The notes under the pieces are model-generated. The model was not told where the DNA came from and ran no database searches. It saw only the letters and a list, made by a program, of their open reading frames with translations. Shown here in pieces: positions 7,866-13,689 of a stretch of DNA of 13,689 nucleotides (positions within the stretch are counted from its first letter, which is position 1; every line of letters begins with the position of its first letter). Where the stretch lies: the NCBI GenBank assembly GCA_052148155.1, contig JBKQIY010000016.1, positions 1 through 13,689 of the forward strand. The letters are read 5' to 3'. The stretch is from JBBQER01 sp052148155 (GTDB taxonomy: Bacteria; Actinomycetota; Acidimicrobiia; IMCC26256; PALSA-610). Position numbers and translations under genes: made by a program.

Positions 7866-8213
7866 TCATCGGGCGGGGACCAGAGCGACAATCGCTGCCC
7901 CGATTCCAAGAGCCGCCGTGCCGATCGCGATACTCCGCAGCCTTCCTGCGTCGGCCGTCCGGTGCCCCGCCGAGCTGGTTGCTGCCTGCGCGCGGGTCCA
8001 AACCAAACTGAAGGCCCAAGCGATGCCACCGACACTCAAGGTGGTTGCGACGATGGTGCTGGCGTTCAGTGTCGTTACCTTCGCCAGTATTTGCTTCGTG
8101 ATGGCGGCGAGACATGCGACGATTGCCAGGCCCGAGCGCGACCACGCCAGGTCCGTACGCTCGCCGGCAAGGCCGTCGAGCCCCTCTTCGTCGCTCGCAT
8201 CGCCGTCGTTCAC
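7866..8213 (-). CDS. DUF202 family small membrane protein (second copy)
   Basis: 115 residues. RTDLAWSRSGLAIVACLAA near residues 20-38 is the DUF202 (YidH-type) signature with its first membrane helix. Two more hydrophobic segments follow (TLSVGGIAWAFSLVW and IAIGTAALGIGAAIVALV). The start GTG 8211-8213 overlaps the stop of the upstream DUF202 gene as GTGA, so translation is probably coupled. Function of the family is unknown. It is divergent in sequence from its tandem neighbour, so an old duplication or a heteromeric partner. Confidence 0.85.
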   Translation of the reverse strand: MNDGDASDEEGLDGLAGERTDLAWSRSGLAIVACLAAITKQILAKVTTLNASTIVATTLSVGGIAWAFSLVWTRAQAATSSAGHRTADAGRLRSIAIGTAALGIGAAIVALVPAR

Positions 8214-8590
8214 TTCGTTGATCCGAACGCGGCGACGATCGCGGCAATCGCCGAAGCAAACGCGATGCCGAGCGTCAGGACCCGGGCGAGGTTCGAAGGC
8301 GGTAGTGGTTCACCCAGCCTCATCGCCCGCTCATTCGCGTCCCACCGGCGATAGCTCATCATCGACACGATCGTGCCGAGCGCGATCAGCGGAACGCCGA
8401 TGAGCCGCCTACCGGCCGCGAGGTTGAACTTCGGGAGCAGTGAGACGACAGCCAGTCCAGTTGCGATCAGCGCCATCGCGGTGCGATTCCACGCGAGGAA
8501 CGTGCGCTCGTTCGCGTAAGAAAATCGAACGTCCGGTTCCTCACCAACGGTGTGCAGCGGCGGGCGGCGAGTACGTCTTTCGAGGGTCAT
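8210..8590 (-). CDS. DUF202 family small membrane protein (first copy)
   Basis: 126 residues from ATG 8588-8590. PDVRFSYANERTFLAWNRTA is the classical DUF202/YidH opening, followed by three hydrophobic segments (ALIATGLAVVSLL, LIGVPLIALGTIVSMM, LGIAFASAIAAIVAAF). An in-frame ATG at 8621-8623, 15 bases after the SulP stop, would add an unlikely MGACHHFTDLQ; neither start has a clear ribosome site, so coupling to SulP translation is likely. It overlaps the second DUF202 gene by 4 bases. SulP plus two DUF202 genes are tightly packed, suggesting a joint membrane complex or shared regulation. Confidence 0.88.
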   Translation of the reverse strand: MTLERRTRRPPLHTVGEEPDVRFSYANERTFLAWNRTAMALIATGLAVVSLLPKFNLAAGRRLIGVPLIALGTIVSMMSYRRWDANERAMRLGEPLPPSNLARVLTLGIAFASAIAAIVAAFGSTK

Positions 8591-8638
8591 CTGTAGGTCT
8601 GTGAAATGGTGGCACGCTCCCATAACAGTGGCGATGAC

Positions 8639-10339
8639 TCAGCTGAATCTGGAAATCCACTCTTCGGCATCGTGATAGGCGTCGAGGCTTGCTTGGCCGA
8701 CTGTGTCCGCGGCTACGAAGACCCGAACGTCGCCGGCGCGTTCGACGGTGCGGTTGCTGCGCATCTGGCTGAGCACATCGGGGTCGATGCCACTGAGATA
8801 GAGGCGACCTCCAGAGGTTGCCAGCCGTTGCGCGTAGTCAGACAGGACAGCGAAGGAGGTCGAGCCCAGGGTCGCACGGCCGCGCAGACGTAGCACGACG
8901 GCCGGGTGCTCGGCTCCGGTCGGGTCGGGCAATCGAGCTTGAAGCGTTCGAGCACCTGCATAGAACAGGCTGCCGTAGACGTCGAGCAGCACAGTGCGTC
9001 GGGATCTGAGCGCCGCAGGTGCCGGCCGTTCGTCGAAGCGCCCATCGGCAGTTGGGACGAGCTCGACCAGACGAAGGTCGAGGGCTTCCTCGTTGAGCTG
9101 CATGAGCAGGGACAGCACGACACCGACACCGATCGCCGCCGCCACAGGCAGGAACAGTGTCGCCACGAAGGTCGAAATAACCGCGACTTGGGAGATTCGG
9201 CCGGACCGCATGATCGCGCGCAACGCACCGGTTCGAAGCGAACCGATCGCCGCGATGATCAACACGGCCGCCAGCGTCGACATCACAACCCGTCCGACAA
9301 GTCCTGAGAAGGCGACCAGGATCACAGCCATCCACAACCCCGAGAAGATGGCAGCCCAACGGCTGCGGGCTCCGGCGGAGACATTGAGCGCAGTCTGACC
9401 GACGGATCCGCCGACCGGCTGCCCTCCGAACACGCCGGAGAGCACGTTCCCGACGCCTTGGGCGACGAAGTCCTGGTTCATGTCGGATCGCGAGTTGTCC
9501 GGATTCGGGGCGGACTCGCTGACCCCGGCCCCCTGAACGAGGACGAGAGCGGCGACCGAGAAAGCGCCGACGACGAGGCTCAACGAGAAATCCGTCAGAT
9601 GAGGAAGGGCGGGAAGCGGCAAACCGGTGGGGATGGCGCCAACGTCGTTGACCCGTTTTACCGATTCTGATCCCAACAACGCCACGGCAACACTCGGCAC
9701 GATCAACGCGATCAGCGACGAATACGCAGACAGCTTTGTGCGGCCGAACACCACGAGCAACGCGAGCGCGACGATGCCAGCAGCTGTGGTGACCTTGTCG
9801 ATGCTTCCGATATTGAGGAGCACGTTCCATGCTTTCGCAAGCGCATACGACCCAGATACCTTCACGCCGAAGAGGTCGGAGAGCTGGCCGAGCACGATAT
9901 TGACCGCGACGCCGGAGAGGAATCCGATCATGACGGAGTGGGGCACGAACCTGGTGTAACGACCGAAGCGGAAGATCCCCGCGAGGATCATGAGAAGCCC
10001 GGCGAGGACGGTGAGCAGGAACAACGCTCCAGGCCGGTCCGAGGCCGGGAGCGACGCGACAGCGGAGCCGGCAGTCAGTGCCGCGGCGCTCGTCGTCGTG
10101 ATGACCATGAGCCGGGTGCTCGACGTGAGTCCGCCGCCGATCGGCCCGAACAAGCTTGCGTAGAGGCCGTGTACCGGGTTCACGCCGGCAAGGACGCTCG
10201 CTGCCATGCCGTCCGGAACACTGCTGATCGCGCCGGGTATGCCTGCGACGAGATCCCCACGAACGGTATGTCGGTCCGCTGCTAGGCCACGCAGCCACGA
10301 TCGCACCGCATCCTTTGAGCTTCGCGTCCAGTCACTCAT
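8639..10339 (-). CDS. SulP family anion transporter with C-terminal STAS domain
   Basis: 566 residues, a full-length SLC26/SulP-type transporter for sulfate, bicarbonate or another anion. The N-terminal region has the family layout: AGIPGAISSVPDGMAASVLA, then GVNPVHGLYASLFGP and a Ser/Thr-rich helix (MVITTTSAAALTAGSA), then about ten more membrane segments. Roughly the last 120 residues form a STAS domain (TVLLDVYGSLFYAGARTL, LRGRATLGSTSFAVLSDYA), the cytoplasmic regulatory part. ATG 10337-10339 lacks a strong Shine-Dalgarno and follows the PLDc_N gene by 36 bases; the DUF202 genes follow directly. The frame is intact. The substrate cannot be read from sequence; sulfate is only a family default. 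Confidence 0.95.
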   Translation of the reverse strand: MSDWTRSSKDAVRSWLRGLAADRHTVRGDLVAGIPGAISSVPDGMAASVLAGVNPVHGLYASLFGPIGGGLTSSTRLMVITTTSAAALTAGSAVASLPASDRPGALFLLTVLAGLLMILAGIFRFGRYTRFVPHSVMIGFLSGVAVNIVLGQLSDLFGVKVSGSYALAKAWNVLLNIGSIDKVTTAAGIVALALLVVFGRTKLSAYSSLIALIVPSVAVALLGSESVKRVNDVGAIPTGLPLPALPHLTDFSLSLVVGAFSVAALVLVQGAGVSESAPNPDNSRSDMNQDFVAQGVGNVLSGVFGGQPVGGSVGQTALNVSAGARSRWAAIFSGLWMAVILVAFSGLVGRVVMSTLAAVLIIAAIGSLRTGALRAIMRSGRISQVAVISTFVATLFLPVAAAIGVGVVLSLLMQLNEEALDLRLVELVPTADGRFDERPAPAALRSRRTVLLDVYGSLFYAGARTLQARLPDPTGAEHPAVVLRLRGRATLGSTSFAVLSDYAQRLATSGGRLYLSGIDPDVLSQMRSNRTVERAGDVRVFVAADTVGQASLDAYHDAEEWISRFS

Positions 10340-10375
10340 GCCGACTCTGAGTCACGAATATCACATGCATCGGCG

Positions 10376-10630
10376 TCAGGGGTGTAGGTCGCGTGCCGCA
10401 GCGTTGTGCCTCTCGCCTCTGTTCGCGATTCGATACACGTACAAACCAATGTCGGGGAGGACCATGACGAAGACCACCCAAAGCGCCTTCACCCCACCCG
10501 AGAGATCGTGACCGCGGAAAATGCTGGCGAAGGCCGCAACCAGGAACGCAACCCACACAACAAAGAGGCAGAAGTAGAACGTCGAGAGCAACACCTGTCG
10601 GACTCCGAGGTCTGCCACAATCGCGGGCAT
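10376..10630 (-). CDS. PLDc_N domain two-helix membrane protein
   Basis: 84 residues. Two membrane helices (STFYFCLFVVWVAFLVAAF and ALWVVFVMVLPDIGLYVY) flank IFRGHDLSGGVK, the layout of the phospholipase D N-terminal (PLDc_N) domain found alone in many actinobacterial membrane proteins. The second helix closely resembles that of the divergent gene at 11846 (IFRSHDMGGFAK, then AMWLIFVIVAPFLGVFVYL), but here the protein ends soon after and lacks a SHOCT tail. It lies between the SHOCT gene and SulP on the same strand. ATG 10628-10630 has only a weak upstream GAGCGAA. A scaffold or sensor role is inferred. Confidence 0.82.
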   Translation of the reverse strand: MPAIVADLGVRQVLLSTFYFCLFVVWVAFLVAAFASIFRGHDLSGGVKALWVVFVMVLPDIGLYVYRIANRGERHNAAARDLHP

Positions 10631-10729
10631 GGTTCGCTCGTTTCAAGCGAGGTCGGCGCACCGCCTCGATCCGAGCCTGCAGTACCGAACACCGCCAGGA
10701 CTGGCTCGAACCGACTTGTCTTGCGTACG

Positions 10730-10744
10730 CGGAGGCGGCCTCCG
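10730..10744 (-). other. Hairpin between SHOCT and PLDc_N genes
   Basis: CGGAGG-CGG-CCTCCG is a perfect 6-bp stem with a 3-base loop, 10 bases past the SHOCT stop codon in the sense of transcription. It may attenuate transcription or protect the upstream mRNA end within the operon. No U-run follows on the minus strand, so it is not a clear terminator. Confidence 0.3.
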
Positions 10745-10754
10745 TCAGGAGTGG

Positions 10755-11024
10755 TCAGGCGCTGAGAATCTTGGCCTTCTCGTTCGCGAACTCTTCCTCG
10801 GTAAGAATTCCTTGGTCCTTCAGGCCGGCGAGCTGCTTGAGCTGTTCGACGTCGACGGGAGTCGGGCCCGGCGCTTGCGCGACGTACTGAGGCTCGGCTT
10901 CGGCCGGGGCCGGCGCGGCCTGTTGGCTGCTCCGGCGGGCGACGGCGCCACCCGCAACGGCCGCAGTGCCAACGACTGCGGCAGTGCGAACGGCTCTACG
11001 TGCGAGGGGTCGACGGCGAAGCAT
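10755..11024 (-). CDS. SHOCT domain protein
   Basis: 89 residues. A basic N-terminus (LRRRPLARRAVR) leads into a short Ala/Val/Gly hydrophobic stretch (TAAVVGTAAVAGGAVA), possibly a membrane anchor, then a Pro/Ala-rich linker. The last ~32 residues are a SHOCT domain (QLKQLAGLKDQGILTEEEF, then EKAKIL), a short helical oligomerisation module usually at protein ends. ATG 11022-11024 is chosen because AGAGGA lies 8 bases upstream; the frame is open further back but that part is Arg-rich and overlaps DUF6325. It follows DUF6325 by 26 bases, a pairing I recall as common in actinobacteria. Confidence 0.88.
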   Translation of the reverse strand: MLRRRPLARRAVRTAAVVGTAAVAGGAVARRSSQQAAPAPAEAEPQYVAQAPGPTPVDVEQLKQLAGLKDQGILTEEEFANEKAKILSA

Positions 11025-11050
11025 GATGAGTCCTCTTCTGTTCGTTCCGG

Positions 11051-11473
11051 TCAGACAGCTGCGGGGAGATTTGCGAAGACGGCTTCTGCGAGCTCGTGAG
11101 GGATGCGCGCCCCTTCGATGAGTACTCCGCCGGCCGCGCGGACTGCGTCGACGAACTCGGTTGCCCAGAGGTCTTCCCAAATCAACAGGGCCGCCGAAGA
11201 GTTCAGCTCGAGGGCGTCGGCGACATACGCGACGTCGTCCGGGGAGAGGATGCCGCCGACCTCTCCGTCAAGGCCGCCATACGCCGCCTGCGCCTCGAGC
11301 TCATCGAATTCGAGGACCAAGACGTCGCCTTCGGCATCCTTGGCGACGAACAACAGATCGAGCAACCGCACTGTCTCTGTGTCGATGAGGTTGGCGAGCG
11401 CGGGGACGATATCGCCTGTGAAATCGTTGCCGGGGAAGCCGATGATGGTGTACTCCAGCGGTCCGGTCGTCAT
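11051..11473 (-). CDS. DUF6325 family protein
   Basis: 140 residues, acidic and soluble. The opening GPLEYTIIGFPGNDFTGDI, then ETVRLLDLLFVAKDAEGDV and, near the end, SAALLIWEDLWATEFVDAV and AGGVLIEGARIP match the actinobacterial DUF6325 family as I recall it (ferredoxin-like small proteins, related to DUF1269). Function is unknown; members tend to be near stress-related membrane genes. ATG 11471-11473 has a clear AGGAG 8 bases upstream, so an in-frame ATG at 11527 is not used. It is the likely first gene of the six-gene minus-strand operon. Confidence 0.88.
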   Translation of the reverse strand: MTTGPLEYTIIGFPGNDFTGDIVPALANLIDTETVRLLDLLFVAKDAEGDVLVLEFDELEAQAAYGGLDGEVGGILSPDDVAYVADALELNSSAALLIWEDLWATEFVDAVRAAGGVLIEGARIPHELAEAVFANLPAAV

Positions 11474-11845
11474 GGCTTTTCTCCTGGTCGGTTTGCAACG
11501 CTCCTGCACCGGTGCTGACGCAGTCATGTTCCTACGCAGGTGCGAGCGGACCGCTGCGCACAGCTTTTGGTCCTCGCACGAATGTCTTGGCGTTTGAGCA
11601 GTACTTTGCGCGCCGGTCAGACGACTGTCATCACCCGAAGGGAGTGACTAAGGCCGACCGCGTGTGGAGTTCACGAGCGTGTGCGAGGACAGCAAGCGCG
11701 CTGACGCGCTCGTCGCGGTCGTGAACTGACAGGAACCGTCGCAGTGATAACGGCATTGGTCGCGACGGCGTCTCGTGGAGCACCGCGAGCGGCTCACCCT
11801 GTGGGGGTGACGACGAGCCTGGGCAGTGCTGGGCAGACTGTGCGC
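11474..11845. promoter_or_regulatory. Divergent promoter region between DUF6325 and PLDc_N-SHOCT genes
   Basis: These 372 bases hold no supported gene and must carry promoters for both directions. A TCACCC-TGTGG-GGGTGA hairpin lies at 11794-11810, 36 bases before the plus-strand ATG, and could be an operator. AGGAAC occurs on the plus strand about 11731 and on the minus strand about 11530, each followed by similar GTCGCAGTGA / TGACTGCGTCA bases; this may be a shared regulatory element, but I found no matching second half of an ECF sigma promoter at the usual spacing. Confidence 0.4.
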
Positions 11846-12238
11846 ATGATTGCTTACTCGTACCCATTGCTCAGCGTCTTTTGGACAATGTTTATCTTCT
11901 TCGCATGGATCGTTTTTATTGTGGCGTTGTTTCATGTGTTCGGCGACATCTTCCGTAGCCATGACATGGGCGGCTTCGCGAAGGCGATGTGGTTGATCTT
12001 CGTGATCGTTGCGCCATTCCTCGGCGTGTTCGTCTACCTCATCGCCCGAGGCGGCAAGATGGCGCAACACGGAGCCGAACGGGCCCAGGCCCAAGATGCC
12101 GCGCTGCAAAGTTACATGCAGCGTGCAGCTGGTTCCAGCGGTCCGGCCGATCAGCTCTCGCAACTTGCGTCGCTGCGCGATTCAGGCGCAATCACTCCGG
12201 CCGAGTTCGAGGCCGGCAAAGCCAAAGTCCTGGCCTGA
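11846..12238 (+). CDS. PLDc_N-SHOCT fusion membrane protein
   Basis: 130 residues. Two membrane helices (VFWTMFIFFAWIVFIVALF and AMWLIFVIVAPFLGVFVYL) with IFRSHDMGGFAK between them form a PLDc_N domain. A Gln/Ala-rich helix (HGAERAQAQDAALQSYMQ) then leads to a C-terminal SHOCT domain (QLSQLASLRDSGAITPAEF, then GKAKVL). ATG 11846 begins right at the first helix; the longer in-frame start at 11744 adds residues without family support. No strong ribosome site is seen. It is transcribed away from the operon that holds the two domains as separate genes. Confidence 0.9.
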   Translation: MIAYSYPLLSVFWTMFIFFAWIVFIVALFHVFGDIFRSHDMGGFAKAMWLIFVIVAPFLGVFVYLIARGGKMAQHGAERAQAQDAALQSYMQRAAGSSGPADQLSQLASLRDSGAITPAEFEAGKAKVLA

Positions 12239-12329
12239 GTCAGTCACTCGACCCGCGCCGCCCAAAAACAGTTGGCACGGATGCCGTCCTTCTCGATCGC
12301 TTTGGATCGGCCGGCCCCGTCGAGCTTGC

Positions 12330-13260
12330 AGTTGATGTGCGGACATTTGAGGTTGTGGTGAGGCCGCGGTCAATGAGCTGAACGAGGCGTTGTTGACCCG
12401 GGCGCGGAAGCAAAGGCGTTGAAGACGAATCGGATGCGGGCGGACACGACGGTGATCGAAGCGAAGGTCGCGTATCCGTCGGACTCGAGTTTGTTGGCGA
12501 ACGGTGTCGCGAAGATCATTCGGGTGGCCCGCAAGATCAAGGCCCAAGGGTTGGCGTCTCGCACGACGGTGACCGATCGGACGCGTTCGATGCGGTCGAG
12601 GGCCCCGGTCGATCGGCGCCAACTCGCGGCGCCGTGGAGACGAAACCTCGCCGAGGTGCGTCGGATCAATCGTGAACCGGTGCGGATCGCGCGACGGTCG
12701 GTGCACGAAGCCGAGACGTTGGTGCGGAACGCACGTCGTGGATCGAACGGCTCGGTGATCGTGCGACGGGCCGTCAACGCGCCGACGTTGCCGCACCCGC
12801 CCGGGCCGCTGAACGGGTGGTACGCATCGCGGCCCAGACCATCGGGTGTATCAGTGGGACCATTCCGCCCGGCGCGACGCGGATCGTGTCGTTGCATGAT
12901 CCCGATGCGAGGCCGATCGCGAAAGGCAGGCTCGGCCGTCCAGTCGAGTGTGGTGACCAGGCACAACTCGTCGATAACGAAGACGGCGCGACCAGCGATC
13001 ACACCCACGAGGTCGGTAACCGACTGGCGCTGCGATGCCCGCGCCCGCGATCGAACGCCTGGCCCGACGTGCGGGCCGTGTTCCTCGAGCCGTGACGGCC
13101 GATCGCGGTGACGGCGAAGCCGCCGTCGAAGACGAGTCACACGCAATCGGTGTCCGCCATGTTGTGCTGCCCCGCAAAGGCAGACCCAACGCACAACGCG
13201 ACGCGATATCGAGAACCGACGAGCGTTTCAAGAAGACGGTCCGATGGCGCACAGGCTGCA
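12330..13260 (+). pseudogene. DDE transposase remnant, ISNCY/IS5-like, frameshifted
   Basis: Pieces in successive frames give a familiar DDE transposase: AAVNELNEALLTRARKQ, then NRMRADTTVIEAKVAYPSD (first catalytic Asp codon 12443-12445), AERVVRIAAQ, TRIVSLHDPDARPIAKGRL followed by GRPVE, and RVPRAVTADRGDGEAAVED (second Asp 13101-13103), ending near VRWRTGC. Joins are cured by one base at about 12358-12363, 12412-12414, 12768-12770 and 13020-13021. The N-terminal domain and the C-terminal part with the catalytic Glu are missing, and TADRGDG replaces the usual TADRGYG, so it is dead whatever the cause of the shifts. I saw no flanking inverted repeats or target duplication. It lies between the PLDc_N-SHOCT gene and the last gene. 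Confidence 0.82.
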
Positions 13261-13513
13261 CACCGCAGGGAACCGCGAAAGGGATCGTTCACCCCGCGCG
13301 GGTGACGCCCGAGTCCGCATCAAAGTCCACGATTCGGAGACCGAGTGAGGAGGCTGAGCTGAGGTTCAGAATCGAGACTGCCGGCGTTGGCGCCACTCGT
13401 CGTTGTTGCTTCGACCGCGCGCTGCCTTTCATCGAGTGCGACCGCTATTCCCAAGGCTGGGCCGGGGTCTGTCAGCCGCATGACCTCGCAGAGCGCGCGC
13501 AAAGTTGGCTTCC
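13261..13513. other. Unresolved stretch after the transposase remnant
   Basis: A frame ending TGA 13515-13517 (tail CQPHDLAERAQSWLP) overlaps the GTG of the next gene as GTGA and could be the end of a coupled upstream gene, but I do not recognise it and its codon bias is mixed. Another frame reads to TGA 13345-13347 with good GC3 (ARVRIKVHDSETE) and is followed by GGAGG. Frames may be shifted here too. Confidence 0.3.
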
Positions 13514-13689
13514 GTGACCGACGAACCCACCGAGTACGAGGTCGTCATTCGAGGGCGGCTGGGCTCGCGGCTGCAGCGGTCGTTTGACGGCCTTGAGGTC
13601 ACCTCCTCGGGGCCCGACGAGACCCACCTTCGCGGTTGGCTCGCGGATCAGGCAGCACTTCATGGTGTTCTTGAACAGATGCGAGACCT
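13514..13689 (+). CDS. Small hypothetical protein, N-terminal part (cut by window edge)
   Basis: 58 codons run in frame to the right edge from GTG 13514. It reads TDEPTEYEVVIRGRLGSRL, then FDGLEVTSSG, then HLRGWLADQAALHGVLEQM. Alternating strands and a final helix (ADQAALHGVLE) recall small actinobacterial proteins of ~70-80 residues of unknown function that I have seen beside regulators or dehydratases. The start GTG overlaps an upstream stop (GTGA), which fits coupled translation. The true C-terminus is outside the window. Confidence 0.7.
   Translation, partial: MTDEPTEYEVVIRGRLGSRLQRSFDGLEVTSSGPDETHLRGWLADQAALHGVLEQMRD

Noticed and set aside
8838..10298. A 486-residue minus-strand frame inside SulP
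   Set aside because: Arg/His-rich shadow of the SulP gene, which has clear transporter and STAS features.
1..13689. CRISPR array, tRNA, rRNA or riboswitch
   Set aside because: Reading through both strands I saw no regularly spaced repeats, no tRNA cloverleaf around the TTCGA-like sites, and no rRNA-like sequence.

Overview
The window is high-GC DNA and most of it looks actinobacterial. The lineage-typical families are a WhiB-like iron-sulfur regulator, a sulfolipid-1-addressing (SfLAP/GAP) membrane protein, DUF6325, DUF6879, and paired SHOCT and PLDc_N proteins. I place it in Actinomycetota from these families; no rRNA or tRNA is present to confirm this. The first ~280 bases are different: they hold the 5' part of a recA (minus strand) with lower GC, AAA-rich codons and residues that, from memory, resemble Chlamydiota RecA. 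The left edge may therefore be a foreign segment or a chimeric join.

Layout. 1-279 (-): recA start, cut by the window edge. 304-1327 (-): a gene of unknown family, possibly a secreted lipoprotein, broken into many frames. 1433-3790 (+): intact 785-residue formylglycine-type arylsulfatase. 3976-4215 (+): small hypothetical protein. 4422-4703 (+): whiB-like gene broken by frameshifts. 4896-6191 (+): orphan polytopic membrane protein. 6250-6810 (+): DUF6879 protein. 6861-7508 (-): SfLAP/GAP membrane protein, convergent with DUF6879. 7720-7797 (+): possible 25-residue membrane peptide. 7866-11473 (-): a likely six-gene operon, in transcription order DUF6325, SHOCT, PLDc_N, SulP transporter with STAS domain, DUF202, DUF202. 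11846-12238 (+): a divergent PLDc_N-SHOCT fusion. About 12330-13260 (+): a decayed DDE transposase. 13514 to the edge (+): start of a small actinobacterial-type protein.

How the genes may work together. The minus-strand operon and the divergent fusion form a membrane/stress-type locus: an anion transporter with a cytoplasmic regulatory domain, two small DUF202 membrane proteins, a two-helix PLDc_N protein and a SHOCT protein. The PLDc_N and SHOCT parts are separate genes in the operon but fused across the divergent promoter region, which suggests that the separate products act together. The sulfatase could release sulfate from organic sulfate esters and SulP could transport sulfate or another anion, but they lie 5 kb apart on opposite strands, so this link is only a possibility.

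The most striking technical pattern is that three broken genes (304-1327, 4422-4703, ~12330-13260) can nearly all be restored by adding one base to a short run of identical bases, with almost every shift in the same direction. The sulfatase and SulP genes, 2.4 and 1.7 kb, need no such repair.
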